Shown piece after piece: positions 44,845 through 52,221 of a stretch of 64,000 nucleotides of DNA. The notes beneath the pieces were generated by a model, which saw only the letters and a program-made list of their open reading frames with translations, made no database searches and had not been told where the DNA came from. A program made the translations under genes and the position numbers. The stretch lies in assembly GCA_963782415.1 (NCBI GenBank), contig CAWAJT010000008.1:186001-250000 (forward strand), read 5' to 3'. Every line of letters starts with the position of its first letter. Position 1 is the first letter of the stretch. The DNA is from Bog-473 sp963782415. GTDB taxonomy: Bacteria > Actinomycetota > Acidimicrobiia > Acidimicrobiales > RAAP-2.

Positions 44845-45581
44845 GGCGGAACGACGAAGAACTGGCCAAGATGCGCCGGGCCGGCAAGGTGGTGGCCGAA
44901 ATGCACGAAGCGACCCGCGCCGCCGCCAAGCCGGGCGTCACCACACTCGAACTCGACGCCGTGGCCCGGGACGTCCTGGAGCGCCGGGGCGCCACCTCGA
45001 ATTTCCTCGGCTACCACGGCTTCCCCGCCGTGATCTGCACCTCGCCCAACTCCATGATCGTGCACGGCATCCCGGGCGGCTACGTGCTGGAGGAGGGCGA
45101 CATCCTCTCCATCGACTGTGGCGCCATCATCGAGGGCTACCACGGCGACGCCGCCTTCACCATGGGCATCGGCACCATCTCCAAGGAGGCCCAGAAGCTC
45201 CTGGAGGTCACCGAGCGCAGCCTGTGGGCCGGCATCGAGCAGATGACGAGGGGAAACGCCCTCAACGAGATCGGTCGGGCGGTCCAGGACGTGGCCGAGG
45301 CGGCCGGGTTCAGCGTCGTCCGCGAGTACGTGGGCCACGCCATCGGCACCGCCATGCACGAGCAGCCCCAAGTGCCCAATTACTGGCCCGGCACCAAGGG
45401 ACCCACGCTCAAGACCGGCAACGTGTTCGCCGTGGAGCCCATGGTCAACGTGGGATCGCCCGAGACCCGGACCCTCGACGACCAATGGAGCGTGGTGACC
45501 GCTGACGGGAGCCTGTCGGCCCATTTCGAGCACACGATCGCCGTGACCGCCGACGGACCGGAGGTCTTCACCCTCGCCTGA
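44841..45581 (+). CDS. map: Methionine aminopeptidase, type I
   Basis: 246 residues; removes the initiator methionine from new proteins. The five metal ligands expected for type I enzymes appear in order: D in SIDCGAI, D in GYHGDAAFT, H in VGHAIGTAMHEQP, E in VEPMVNVG and E in HFEHTIAV. The start is GTG overlapping the adk stop. Short type without an SH3-binding N-terminal extension. Confidence 0.96.
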   Translation: MRRNDEELAKMRRAGKVVAEMHEATRAAAKPGVTTLELDAVARDVLERRGATSNFLGYHGFPAVICTSPNSMIVHGIPGGYVLEEGDILSIDCGAIIEGYHGDAAFTMGIGTISKEAQKLLEVTERSLWAGIEQMTRGNALNEIGRAVQDVAEAAGFSVVREYVGHAIGTAMHEQPQVPNYWPGTKGPTLKTGNVFAVEPMVNVGSPETRTLDDQWSVVTADGSLSAHFEHTIAVTADGPEVFTLA

Positions 45582-45624
45582 GGTACCGGATCCGGCATCG
45601 GGCCAGGGCTTTTCCGAACTCCGG

Positions 45625-45653
45625 CTGGAAATCTCCCCAGGATGCGGTAGACT
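45625..45653 (+). promoter_or_regulatory. Probable promoter of the infA-rpmJ-rpsM-rpsK-rpsD-rpoA group
   Basis: CTGGAA (45625-45630) and TAGACT (45648-45653) are 17 bases apart, in the 211-base gap after map. TAGACT is a good actinobacterial -10 element; the -35 match is moderate. It would give a leader of about 130 bases before infA. Confidence 0.5.
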
Positions 45654-45792
45654 TTTTCGCTGGCTCTGGGGCCCGGTCTGTTCCCGCGGGGGCGGATTGC
45701 CCGACGGCCACACCCGATTTCACCCGTTCCGGCCCCGCGCCACCGGTGCGGTCGGGTGGAACACACGAGAACGACGATCAGGAGCGAGTCAC

Positions 45793-46017
45793 CTGCCCAA
45801 GCCCAAGGAAGACGCCATCGTGCTCGAAGGCACGGTGGTCGAGCCGCTGCCCAATGCCATGTTCCGCGTCGAGTTGGAGAACGGACACAAGGTGTTGGCG
45901 CACAGCTCGGGGAAGATGCGCATGCACCGCATCCGCATCCTGCCCGGGGACAAGGTGCAGGTCGAGATCACTCCTTACGACCTCAACCGGGGTCGCATCA
46001 CCTATCGGTACAAGTAA
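45793..46017 (+). CDS. infA: Translation initiation factor IF-1
   Basis: The OB-fold protein that blocks the A site during initiation. The text EDAIVLEGTVVEPLPNAMFRVELENGHKVLAH...GKMRMHRIRILPGDKVQVEITPYDLNRGRITYRYK is unmistakable. There is no in-frame ATG, GTG or TTG at the expected N-terminus. A CTG at 45793 stands 8 bases after AGGAG (45780-45784) and would give 74 residues, the family length. An ATG at 45697 would add 32 unrelated residues. I therefore propose a CTG start. Confidence 0.9.
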   Translation: MPKPKEDAIVLEGTVVEPLPNAMFRVELENGHKVLAHSSGKMRMHRIRILPGDKVQVEITPYDLNRGRITYRYK

Positions 46018-46035
46018 GCAAGGACGGCGATTCAA

Positions 46036-46149
46036 GTGAAGGTTCGGCCAAGCGTGAAGCCGATCTGTGAGAAGTGCAAGGTCATCCGGCGCCGCGGCGT
46101 TGTGCGGGTGATCTGTGACAACCCGCGCCACAAGCAGCGTCAGGGCTAG
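46036..46149 (+). CDS. rpmJ: 50S ribosomal protein L36 (bL36)
   Basis: A 37-residue protein starting at GTG 46036: KVRPSVKPICEKCKVIRR, then VICDNPRHKQRQG. The zinc ligands C11, C14, C27 and H32 are all present, so it is the zinc-binding form. It lies 18 bases after infA and 14 before rpsM. Confidence 0.95.
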   Translation: MKVRPSVKPICEKCKVIRRRGVVRVICDNPRHKQRQG

Positions 46150-46163
46150 GAGAGGAAAGACAG

Positions 46164-46541
46164 ATGGCCCGAATTTCCGGAGTGGACATCCCACGCGAGA
46201 AGCGGCTCGAGATCTCGTTGACCTATATCTACGGCATCGGCCCGACCCTGTCGACGCAGATCTGCCAGGCGTCCGACGTGAACCCCTCCACCAGGGTGCG
46301 CGACCTGACCGACGAAGAGGTTGCCCGCCTGCGCACCTACATCGACGCCAACTTCCGTGTCGAAGGTGACCTGCGCCGGGACGTCTCCCAGGACATCAAG
46401 CGGAAGATGGAGATCAACTGCTACCAGGGCGTGCGGCACCGCAAGGGCCTGCCGGTCCACGGCCAGCGCACGCACACGAACGCCCGCACCCGCAAGGGCC
46501 CCAAGAAGACGGTGGCCGGGAAGAAGAAGGTGAAGAAGTAG
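46164..46541 (+). CDS. rpsM: 30S ribosomal protein S13 (uS13)
   Basis: 125 residues, starting ARISGVDIPREKRLEISLTYIYGIG and ending in a lysine-rich tail after RTHTNARTRKGPKK. It bridges to the large subunit and contacts P-site tRNA. AGGAGAGGAAAG precedes the ATG. The last base of its stop begins the rpsK GTG. Confidence 0.98.
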   Translation: MARISGVDIPREKRLEISLTYIYGIGPTLSTQICQASDVNPSTRVRDLTDEEVARLRTYIDANFRVEGDLRRDVSQDIKRKMEINCYQGVRHRKGLPVHGQRTHTNARTRKGPKKTVAGKKKVKK

Positions 46542-46942
46542 TGGCCAAGCCAGCGAAGCCAGGCGCCCGCCGCCCCCGCCGCAAGGAGCGCAAGAACGTC
46601 GCCTACGGCGTGGCGCATATCAAGAGCTCCTTCAACAACACCATCGTCTCCATCGCCGACCCCGAGGGCAACATCCTCGCCTGGGCCTCGGCCGGCAACG
46701 TCGGCTTCAAGGGCTCCCGCAAGTCGACGCCCTTCGCGGCCCAGCTCGCCGCCGAGGCCTGTGCCAAGCGGGCCATGGAGCACGGTGTGCGCAAGGTCGA
46801 TGTCCTCGTCCGCGGTCCCGGCTCCGGCCGCGAGACCGCCATCCGCTCGCTGGCTGCCGTCGGCATCGAAGTGGTCGGCATCAAGGACGTCACCCCGATT
46901 CCGCACAACGGTTGCCGCCCCAAGAAGCGGCGCCGGGTCTAG
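46541..46942 (+). CDS. rpsK: 30S ribosomal protein S11 (uS11)
   Basis: 133 residues. The segments VAYGVAHIKSSFNNTIVSIADPEGN, ASAGNVGFKGSRKSTPFAAQ and the end PHNGCRPKKRRRV are diagnostic. It forms the platform of the small subunit. The GTG start overlaps the rpsM stop by one base. Confidence 0.98.
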   Translation: MAKPAKPGARRPRRKERKNVAYGVAHIKSSFNNTIVSIADPEGNILAWASAGNVGFKGSRKSTPFAAQLAAEACAKRAMEHGVRKVDVLVRGPGSGRETAIRSLAAVGIEVVGIKDVTPIPHNGCRPKKRRRV

Positions 46943-46969
46943 GTCGAAGAGGAAGAGGAACCACACGTC

Positions 46970-47617
46970 ATGGCTCGATACACCGGTCCCGTCTGCCGCC
47001 TCTGCCGGCGCGAGCGGACCAAGCTGTTCTTGAAGGGCGAACGCTGCTATTCGCTGAAGTGCCCCGTCTCCGAGGCCGTGACCGACCGTCACAGCCGCGC
47101 CTATCCGCCCGGCGAGCACGGCCGCGACCGCATGCGGCAGGGTTCGGAGTACCTGGCGCAGCTGCGCGAGAAGCAGAAGGCGCGCCGCATTTACGGCATT
47201 CTGGAGAAGCAGTTCCGCAACATGTACGAGGAGGCCACCCGCCAGGGCGGCATCACCGGTGAGAACCTGCTCCGCAACCTCGAGTTGCGCCTCGACAACG
47301 TCGTCTTCCGAGCCGGCTGGGGGGCGAGCCGGCGCCAGGCGCGCCAGTTCGTCCGCCACGGCCATGTGAGCGTGAACGGCAAGCGCGTCACCATCCCGAG
47401 CTATCGGGTGCGCAAGGGCGACACCGTGGTGCTGCGCGAAGCCACCCGTGGCAACTTCCTGGTGCGCCGCAACATGGACACCCTGGAGCGCCAGACGCCC
47501 GCGTGGCTCGAGACCGGCGACGCCGGATTCTCCGTGTCCGTCCTCAACCCGCCACTGCGCGAGCACATCGACGAGCCCATTCAGGAGCAGTTGATCGTCG
47601 AGCTGTACTCGAAGTAG
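46970..47617 (+). CDS. rpsD: 30S ribosomal protein S4 (uS4), zinc-type
   Basis: 215 residues. ARYTGPVCRLCRRERTKLF is followed by a second Cys pair (CYSLKC), forming a zinc site. The S4 domain has NLELRLDNVVFRAGW and ARQFVRHGHVSVNGKRV. It initiates 16S assembly and, in E. coli, represses the alpha operon. It lies between rpsK and rpoA. Confidence 0.98.
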   Translation: MARYTGPVCRLCRRERTKLFLKGERCYSLKCPVSEAVTDRHSRAYPPGEHGRDRMRQGSEYLAQLREKQKARRIYGILEKQFRNMYEEATRQGGITGENLLRNLELRLDNVVFRAGWGASRRQARQFVRHGHVSVNGKRVTIPSYRVRKGDTVVLREATRGNFLVRRNMDTLERQTPAWLETGDAGFSVSVLNPPLREHIDEPIQEQLIVELYSK

Positions 47618-47646
47618 CCCCGTCCCCTGCAACAGGAGTACCCACC

Positions 47647-48585
47647 ATGCTGATCATCCAACGGCCGACCGTCGAGACCATCGACGAGGAGCAGAACAAC
47701 CGGCAGCGATTCGCCATCGGCCCGCTCGACCCGGGCTTCGGCACCACGCTCGGTAACTCGCTGCGGCGCACGCTGCTCTCCTCCATCCCCGGCGGCGCCG
47801 TGACCCAGCTCCGCTTCGACGAGGCGCTGCACGAATTCACCACCCTGCCCGGCGTGAAGGAGGATGTCACCGACATCATCTTGAACCTCAAGGACCTGCT
47901 CGTCCGGGTGCAGTCCGACGAACCTGCCACCCTCCGCCTCGACGTGCGCGGCCCCGCCGATGCCACGGCGGCCGACCTGCAGCTGACGTCCGACGTCGAG
48001 ATCCTCAACCCCGATCTCCACATCGCCTCGGTCAACGCCAAGGGCCGCCTCGCCGTCGACGTGACGGTGGAGCGCGGGCGTGGCTACGCCTCGGCGGACA
48101 AGAACAAGCGGTCCTCGACGATCGGGGTCATCCCGATCGACTCGATCTTCTCGCCGGTGCACCGTGTCACCTTCGACATTGAGCCTGTCCGCGTGGAGCA
48201 GTCGACCAACTACGACCGCCTGGTGCTCGACATCGAGACCGACGGGACCATCTCGCCCCGCGAGGCGCTGGCGTCGGCCGGCGACACGCTGCGCAACCTG
48301 GTCTCCCTGGTGGCCGACCTCGAAGAGGCCCCGCAGGGCCTGGAGCTCGGCGACACGGGGACCACCACGAGCGGCTCGCCCGACCTCGACCTGCGTATCG
48401 AAGAGCTCGACCTCTCCGAGCGTCCCCGCAACTGCCTGAAGCGGGCGCAGATCAACACGATCGGCGAGCTCGTCGAGCGCACCATGGAGGATCTCCTGGC
48501 CATCACCAACTTCGGGCAGAAGTCCGCCGACGAGGTCGTGCAGCGCCTGGACGAGCGCGGACTGTCGCTGCGCACGAGGGACTGA
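47647..48585 (+). CDS. rpoA: RNA polymerase alpha subunit
   Basis: 312 residues. The N-terminal assembly domain has FAIGPLDPGFGTTLGNSLRRTLLSSIPGGAVT and the C-terminal domain has ELDLSERPRNCLKRAQINTIGELVERTMEDLLAITNFGQKSADEV, which contacts UP elements and activators. ATG 47647 gives the standard N-terminus MLIIQRPTVE; the preceding open frame overlaps rpsD. Preceded by AACAGGAGT. Confidence 0.98.
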   Translation: MLIIQRPTVETIDEEQNNRQRFAIGPLDPGFGTTLGNSLRRTLLSSIPGGAVTQLRFDEALHEFTTLPGVKEDVTDIILNLKDLLVRVQSDEPATLRLDVRGPADATAADLQLTSDVEILNPDLHIASVNAKGRLAVDVTVERGRGYASADKNKRSSTIGVIPIDSIFSPVHRVTFDIEPVRVEQSTNYDRLVLDIETDGTISPREALASAGDTLRNLVSLVADLEEAPQGLELGDTGTTTSGSPDLDLRIEELDLSERPRNCLKRAQINTIGELVERTMEDLLAITNFGQKSADEVVQRLDERGLSLRTRD

Positions 48586-48589
48586 CGTC

Positions 48590-48944
48590 ATGCAGGCAAC
48601 CCCCAAGCGCGGCCGTCGGTTCGGCGGCTCGTCTGCGCACCAGAAGGCGATGATGGGCAACCTCGTCGCATCGCTCATCGCGGCGGAGTCGATCGTGACG
48701 ACCGAGGCCAAGGCCAAAGCGCTGCGTCCCGTCGCCGAGAAGTGTGTGACGGCGGCCCGCAAGGGCGGGGTGGCCAACCACCGCAACGTGGTGGCGCTCA
48801 TCCGCGACAAGGACATGACGCACAAGCTCTTCGAGGAGATCGGCCCGCGGTACTCGGACCGCCCCGGTGGCTACACCCGCATCCTCAAGCTGGGCCCGCG
48901 CCCCGGAGACAACGCGCCCATGGCGCAGGATCGAGTTCGTCTAA
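48590..48944 (+). CDS. rplQ: 50S ribosomal protein L17 (bL17), stop codon lost by a one-base insertion
   Basis: L17 (QATPKRGRRFGGSSAHQKAMMGNL, TEAKAKALRP, YTRILKLGPRPGDNAPMAQ) follows rpoA directly. As written, the frame has no stop and runs on into truA, giving a 400-residue L17-TruA chain (48590-49792). If one base between 48926 and 48931 is removed, the reading becomes MAQIEFV followed by TAA at 48942-48944, the canonical L17 ending at 117 residues. The extra base is therefore either a sequencing or assembly error or a very recent mutation. I annotate the ancestral extent. Confidence 0.88.
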
Positions 48945-48946
48945 GG

Positions 48947-49792
48947 GTGGAGCAACCGGCCGGCGCTGCCCTGCAGCGCTGGAGGCTGCTGATCGCGTAC
49001 GACGGTGCAGCCTTCCGGGGCTTTGCCGTCCAACCTCAGGTCCCGACGGTCGCCGGCGCGCTGCGCCAGGCGATCGAGCGGACGGCCCGCCTGAACGAGG
49101 CCCCGGCCATCACGTGTGCCGGCCGCACCGATGCCGGTGTGCACGCCCGCGGCCAGGTGGTCCACGTCGACCTGCCGGCCATCCCCTACGACGGGGTCCA
49201 GCTGGCCCGTGCCCTCAACCGCCAGCTGGCGCCGGAGGTGGTGGTGCGCCACGCCGAGGTCGTCGACCCCACGTTCGACGCCCGCCGCTCGGCCACAGGG
49301 CGGACATACCGCTATCTCGTCTGGAACGCACCCGCGCCCGATCCACTCCTGGCTTCGTTGTCGTGGCACGTGCGCGACGAGCTCGACCTACGCTCCATGT
49401 GGACGGCTTCGGACGTGTTGCTCGGCACGCACGACTTCCGCTCCTTCTGCCGCCGGCCGGTGGGATCCGACGCCGCCCAGCCGCTCGTGCGCCGGGTCAC
49501 CACGGCGCGCTGGACGGTCGACGAGGGCCCCGAGGCCCTCGACGCCGACGGCGGCGAGGGGGAGGCCCGCCTGCTGCGCTTCGAGATCTCGGCCGTCTCC
49601 TTCTGTCACCAGATGGTCCGTTCCCTCGTGGGCAGCCTGGTCGAGGTGGGCCGGGGAAGGGAGAACGCAGCCGGTCTCATGGACCGGCTGCGGGCGGCCT
49701 CCCGCCACCAGATGCCCGACCCGGCCCCGGCGCACGGACTTTGCCTGGTGTCGGTGGCCTACGGGGGCCACGCCGAGGTCCCGTCCGCCTGA
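48947..49792 (+). CDS. truA: tRNA pseudouridine(38-40) synthase TruA
   Basis: 281 residues; makes pseudouridine at positions 38-40 of the tRNA anticodon arm. The catalytic aspartate is D62 in CAGRTDAGVHARGQVVH; other landmarks are IAYDGAAFRGF, FDARRSATGRTYRY and FCHQMVRSLVGSL. GTG 48947 is the likely start, two bases after the reconstructed rplQ stop. In the sequence as given it is fused in frame to L17 (see rplQ). The rplQ-truA order is normal for actinobacteria. Confidence 0.93.
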   Translation: MEQPAGAALQRWRLLIAYDGAAFRGFAVQPQVPTVAGALRQAIERTARLNEAPAITCAGRTDAGVHARGQVVHVDLPAIPYDGVQLARALNRQLAPEVVVRHAEVVDPTFDARRSATGRTYRYLVWNAPAPDPLLASLSWHVRDELDLRSMWTASDVLLGTHDFRSFCRRPVGSDAAQPLVRRVTTARWTVDEGPEALDADGGEGEARLLRFEISAVSFCHQMVRSLVGSLVEVGRGRENAAGLMDRLRAASRHQMPDPAPAHGLCLVSVAYGGHAEVPSA

Positions 49793-49949
49793 ACCCGGCC
49801 CGGCGATCCGCCCCGGCGGCTTGCCCCCTCCTGCCTGGGGCCCTATCCTGGTACGTCGGCTCTCGGGACCCCCGGGAGCATTGAGCCCGCCCGGGGACCT
49901 CGGTCCGGAGGCTGGCTCGCTCACCACGCGGAAGCGAAAGATCGGTCTT

Positions 49950-50399
49950 GTGCGCACATTTTCACCGAAGGTCACCGACATCCAGCGGAGCTGGTTCGTC
50001 GTCGACGCCGACGGCCTCGTCCTCGGGCGCCTGGCCTCGTCGGTGGCGGCCATCCTGCGCGGCAAGCACCGCCCCTATTTCGCCCCCCACGTCGACACCG
50101 GCGACCACGTGATCGTGGTGAACGCCGACAAGGTGATCCTCACGTCGAACAAGGCAGACGCCAAGCTGGCCTACAGCCACAGCGGGTACCCGGGCGGCCT
50201 GCGCTCGACCTCGTACGCCGAACTACTCGAGGAGAAGCCGGCCGAGCTCATCCGCCGCTCGGTCCGCGGCATGCTCCCGAAGAACACGCTGGGACGGCAG
50301 ATGCTGAGCAAGCTGCAGGTCTACGCCGGCCCCGACCACCCGCACGCGGCCCAGAAGCCCGAGCCGCTCGAACTCCCACAGGCCCGCCGCGCCGGCTGA
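49950..50399 (+). CDS. rplM: 50S ribosomal protein L13 (uL13)
   Basis: 149 residues. The start VRTFSPKVTDIQRSWFVVDADGLVLGRLAS and the segment YSHSGYPGGLRS...RRSVRGMLPKNTLGRQML are diagnostic. GTG 49950 matches the family N-terminus; an open frame upstream overlaps truA in another frame. The 157-base gap after truA may contain its promoter, though no clear -35/-10 pair stands out. Confidence 0.97.
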   Translation: MRTFSPKVTDIQRSWFVVDADGLVLGRLASSVAAILRGKHRPYFAPHVDTGDHVIVVNADKVILTSNKADAKLAYSHSGYPGGLRSTSYAELLEEKPAELIRRSVRGMLPKNTLGRQMLSKLQVYAGPDHPHAAQKPEPLELPQARRAG

Positions 50400-50430
50400 G
50401 CCGACGCACCAGGAAGGACACATCCCCGTC

Positions 50431-50823
50431 ATGCCCGCACCACTGAGTCAGACGACCGGTCGCCGCAAGCAAGCGGTAGCGCGCGTCCGTTTCCGCCCCG
50501 GCCAGGGCGCCATCACGGTGAACAAGCTCCCGATTGAGCGCTACTTCACGTCCGCCACCCACCGCATGCTGGTGACGGAGCCGCTGCGGATCACCAACAC
50601 GGCCGAGGCGTACGACATCGACGCCACGATCGATGGCGGAGGGATCTCCGGTCAGGCTGGCGCCATGCGGCTCGGCATCGCGCGCAGCCTGTGCGAGGTC
50701 GACCCCGAGCTGCGGGGTGCTCTCAAGCGCTCCGGCCTTCTCACCCGCGACGCCCGCGAGAAGGAGTCGAAGAAGTACGGCCTCAAGAAGGCCCGCAAGG
50801 CGCCGCAGTACTCCAAGCGGTAG
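50431..50823 (+). CDS. rpsI: 30S ribosomal protein S9 (uS9)
   Basis: 130 residues. It has TTGRRKQAVARVRFRPGQG, the central GGGISGQAGAMRLGIARSL and the C-terminal tail ending RKAPQYSKR, whose last arginine touches P-site tRNA. It pairs with rplM as in nearly all bacteria and is followed after 14 bases by glmM. Confidence 0.98.
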   Translation: MPAPLSQTTGRRKQAVARVRFRPGQGAITVNKLPIERYFTSATHRMLVTEPLRITNTAEAYDIDATIDGGGISGQAGAMRLGIARSLCEVDPELRGALKRSGLLTRDAREKESKKYGLKKARKAPQYSKR

Positions 50824-50837
50824 CAAGCAGGACTGCA

Positions 50838-52209
50838 ATGGCGCCGGCCCGCTTCGGCACCGATGGTGTGCGCGGGGTTGCGAACGAGGACCTGACGCCC
50901 GAGCTGGCGCTCGCCCTCGGACGTGCCGCCGCCCGCGTGCTCGACGCCCCGACCTTCGTCGTCGGCCGCGACACGCGCCGGTCGGGCCCGCTGCTCCAGG
51001 CCGCGTTCTCGGCCGGGCTGGCCGCCGAGGGCGCTGACGTCGTGGATCTCGGCGTACTGCCCACGCCCGGCGTCGCCGCGGTTGCCGAGGTGCGCGGCGT
51101 ACCCGGCGCCGTGATCTCCGCCTCGCACAATCCTTTCGGCGACAACGGCATCAAGCTCTTCAGCCTCCTCGGGACCAAACTGCCGGTCGAGGTCGAGGGG
51201 GCGATCGAGCGCGAGCTCGAGGCGCTGGTCGCCGACCCCGACCGACCTCCCCGCCGGCCCACCGGCAACGACGTGGGGCGGATCAGCGCCGAACCCGATG
51301 CCGTGGAGCTCTACCGGGCACAGCTGGCAAGGACGCTCGGAGGGCGGAGCCTCAGGGGGCTCCGCCTGGTGGTGGACTGCGCCAACGGCGCCGCCAGCGC
51401 CATCGCGCCAGCGCGTGTTCGCCGACCTGGGGGCGCAGGTCACCGCGCTGTCCGACGCTCCGGACGGAGCGAACATCAACGAAAAGTGCGGCTCGACCGA
51501 ACCGGGCGAGCTGGCGCGCGAGGTCGTGGCGCAGGGTGCCGATCTCGGCCTGGCCTTCGACGGCGATGCCGACCGCGTCATCGCGGTCGGCCACGACGGG
51601 TCGGTCGTCGATGGCGACGTGCTGCTCGCACTCTTCGCCCTCGACCTGGCGGAGCGGGGCGAGCTGGCCGGCAATACCGTGGCGGTGACGGTCATGACCA
51701 ACCTCGGCTTCCGGCTGGCGATGGAGGCCCACGGCATCGGGGTGCGCGAGACCGACGTGGGGGACCGCCAGGTCCTGGCCGCCCTCGACGCCGACGGCCT
51801 GAGCCTCGGCGGCGAACAATCGGGGCACATCATCTTCCGCGCCCGTTCGACCACCGGGGACGGCATCCTGACGGGCCTCGCGCTGGCCGACCTCGTCCTG
51901 CGCGCCGGCCGCTCGCTGGTGGAGCTCTCGGCCGGGCTGGTGGAGCGAGTGCCACAGCGCCTCGTCAACGTGCCCATTCCCCAACCCGAGCGCCTGTTCG
52001 CCAGCACCGAGGTCTGGGATGCGGTGGCCAAGGCGGAGGCCGAGCTCGGACACGGCGGCCGGGTGCTCCTGCGACCGAGTGGGACCGAGCCGCTGGTGCG
52101 GGTGATGGTCGAGGCCCGGGTCGAAGCCCAGGCCCACGCGGTCGCGGCCCAGCTCGCCGGCGTTGTCGAAGCCGCTCTGGGGCAGATCGAGCCGCAAGCC
52201 CCCAGGTAG
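50838..52209 (+). CDS. glmM: Phosphoglucosamine mutase, with a frameshift
   Basis: Converts glucosamine-6-phosphate to glucosamine-1-phosphate for UDP-GlcNAc and peptidoglycan. It starts FGTDGVRGVANEDLTPELAL; the phosphorylated serine is S96 in SASHNPFGDNGIK; the metal loop DGDADRV and the sugar-binding GGEQSGHII follow; near the end is RPSGTEPLVRVMVEA. The frame changes near 51408: before it the reading is CANGAASAIAP, after it VFADLGAQVTALS. Removing one base (for example the A in GCGCCAGCGCG) joins them as AIAPRVFADLG. GlmM is normally essential, so a sequence error is likely. The gene sits in the standard rpsI-glmM-glmS order. Confidence 0.88.
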
Positions 52210-52221
52210 CCTGGGGCAACT

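Noticed and set aside
45697..46017. infA starting at ATG 45697
   Set aside because: It would add 32 residues unlike any IF-1, and the Shine-Dalgarno sequence lies downstream of that ATG.
48590..49792. Genuine bifunctional L17-TruA protein
   Set aside because: Removing one base restores the exact canonical L17 terminus and stop; a functional fusion is the less economical reading.
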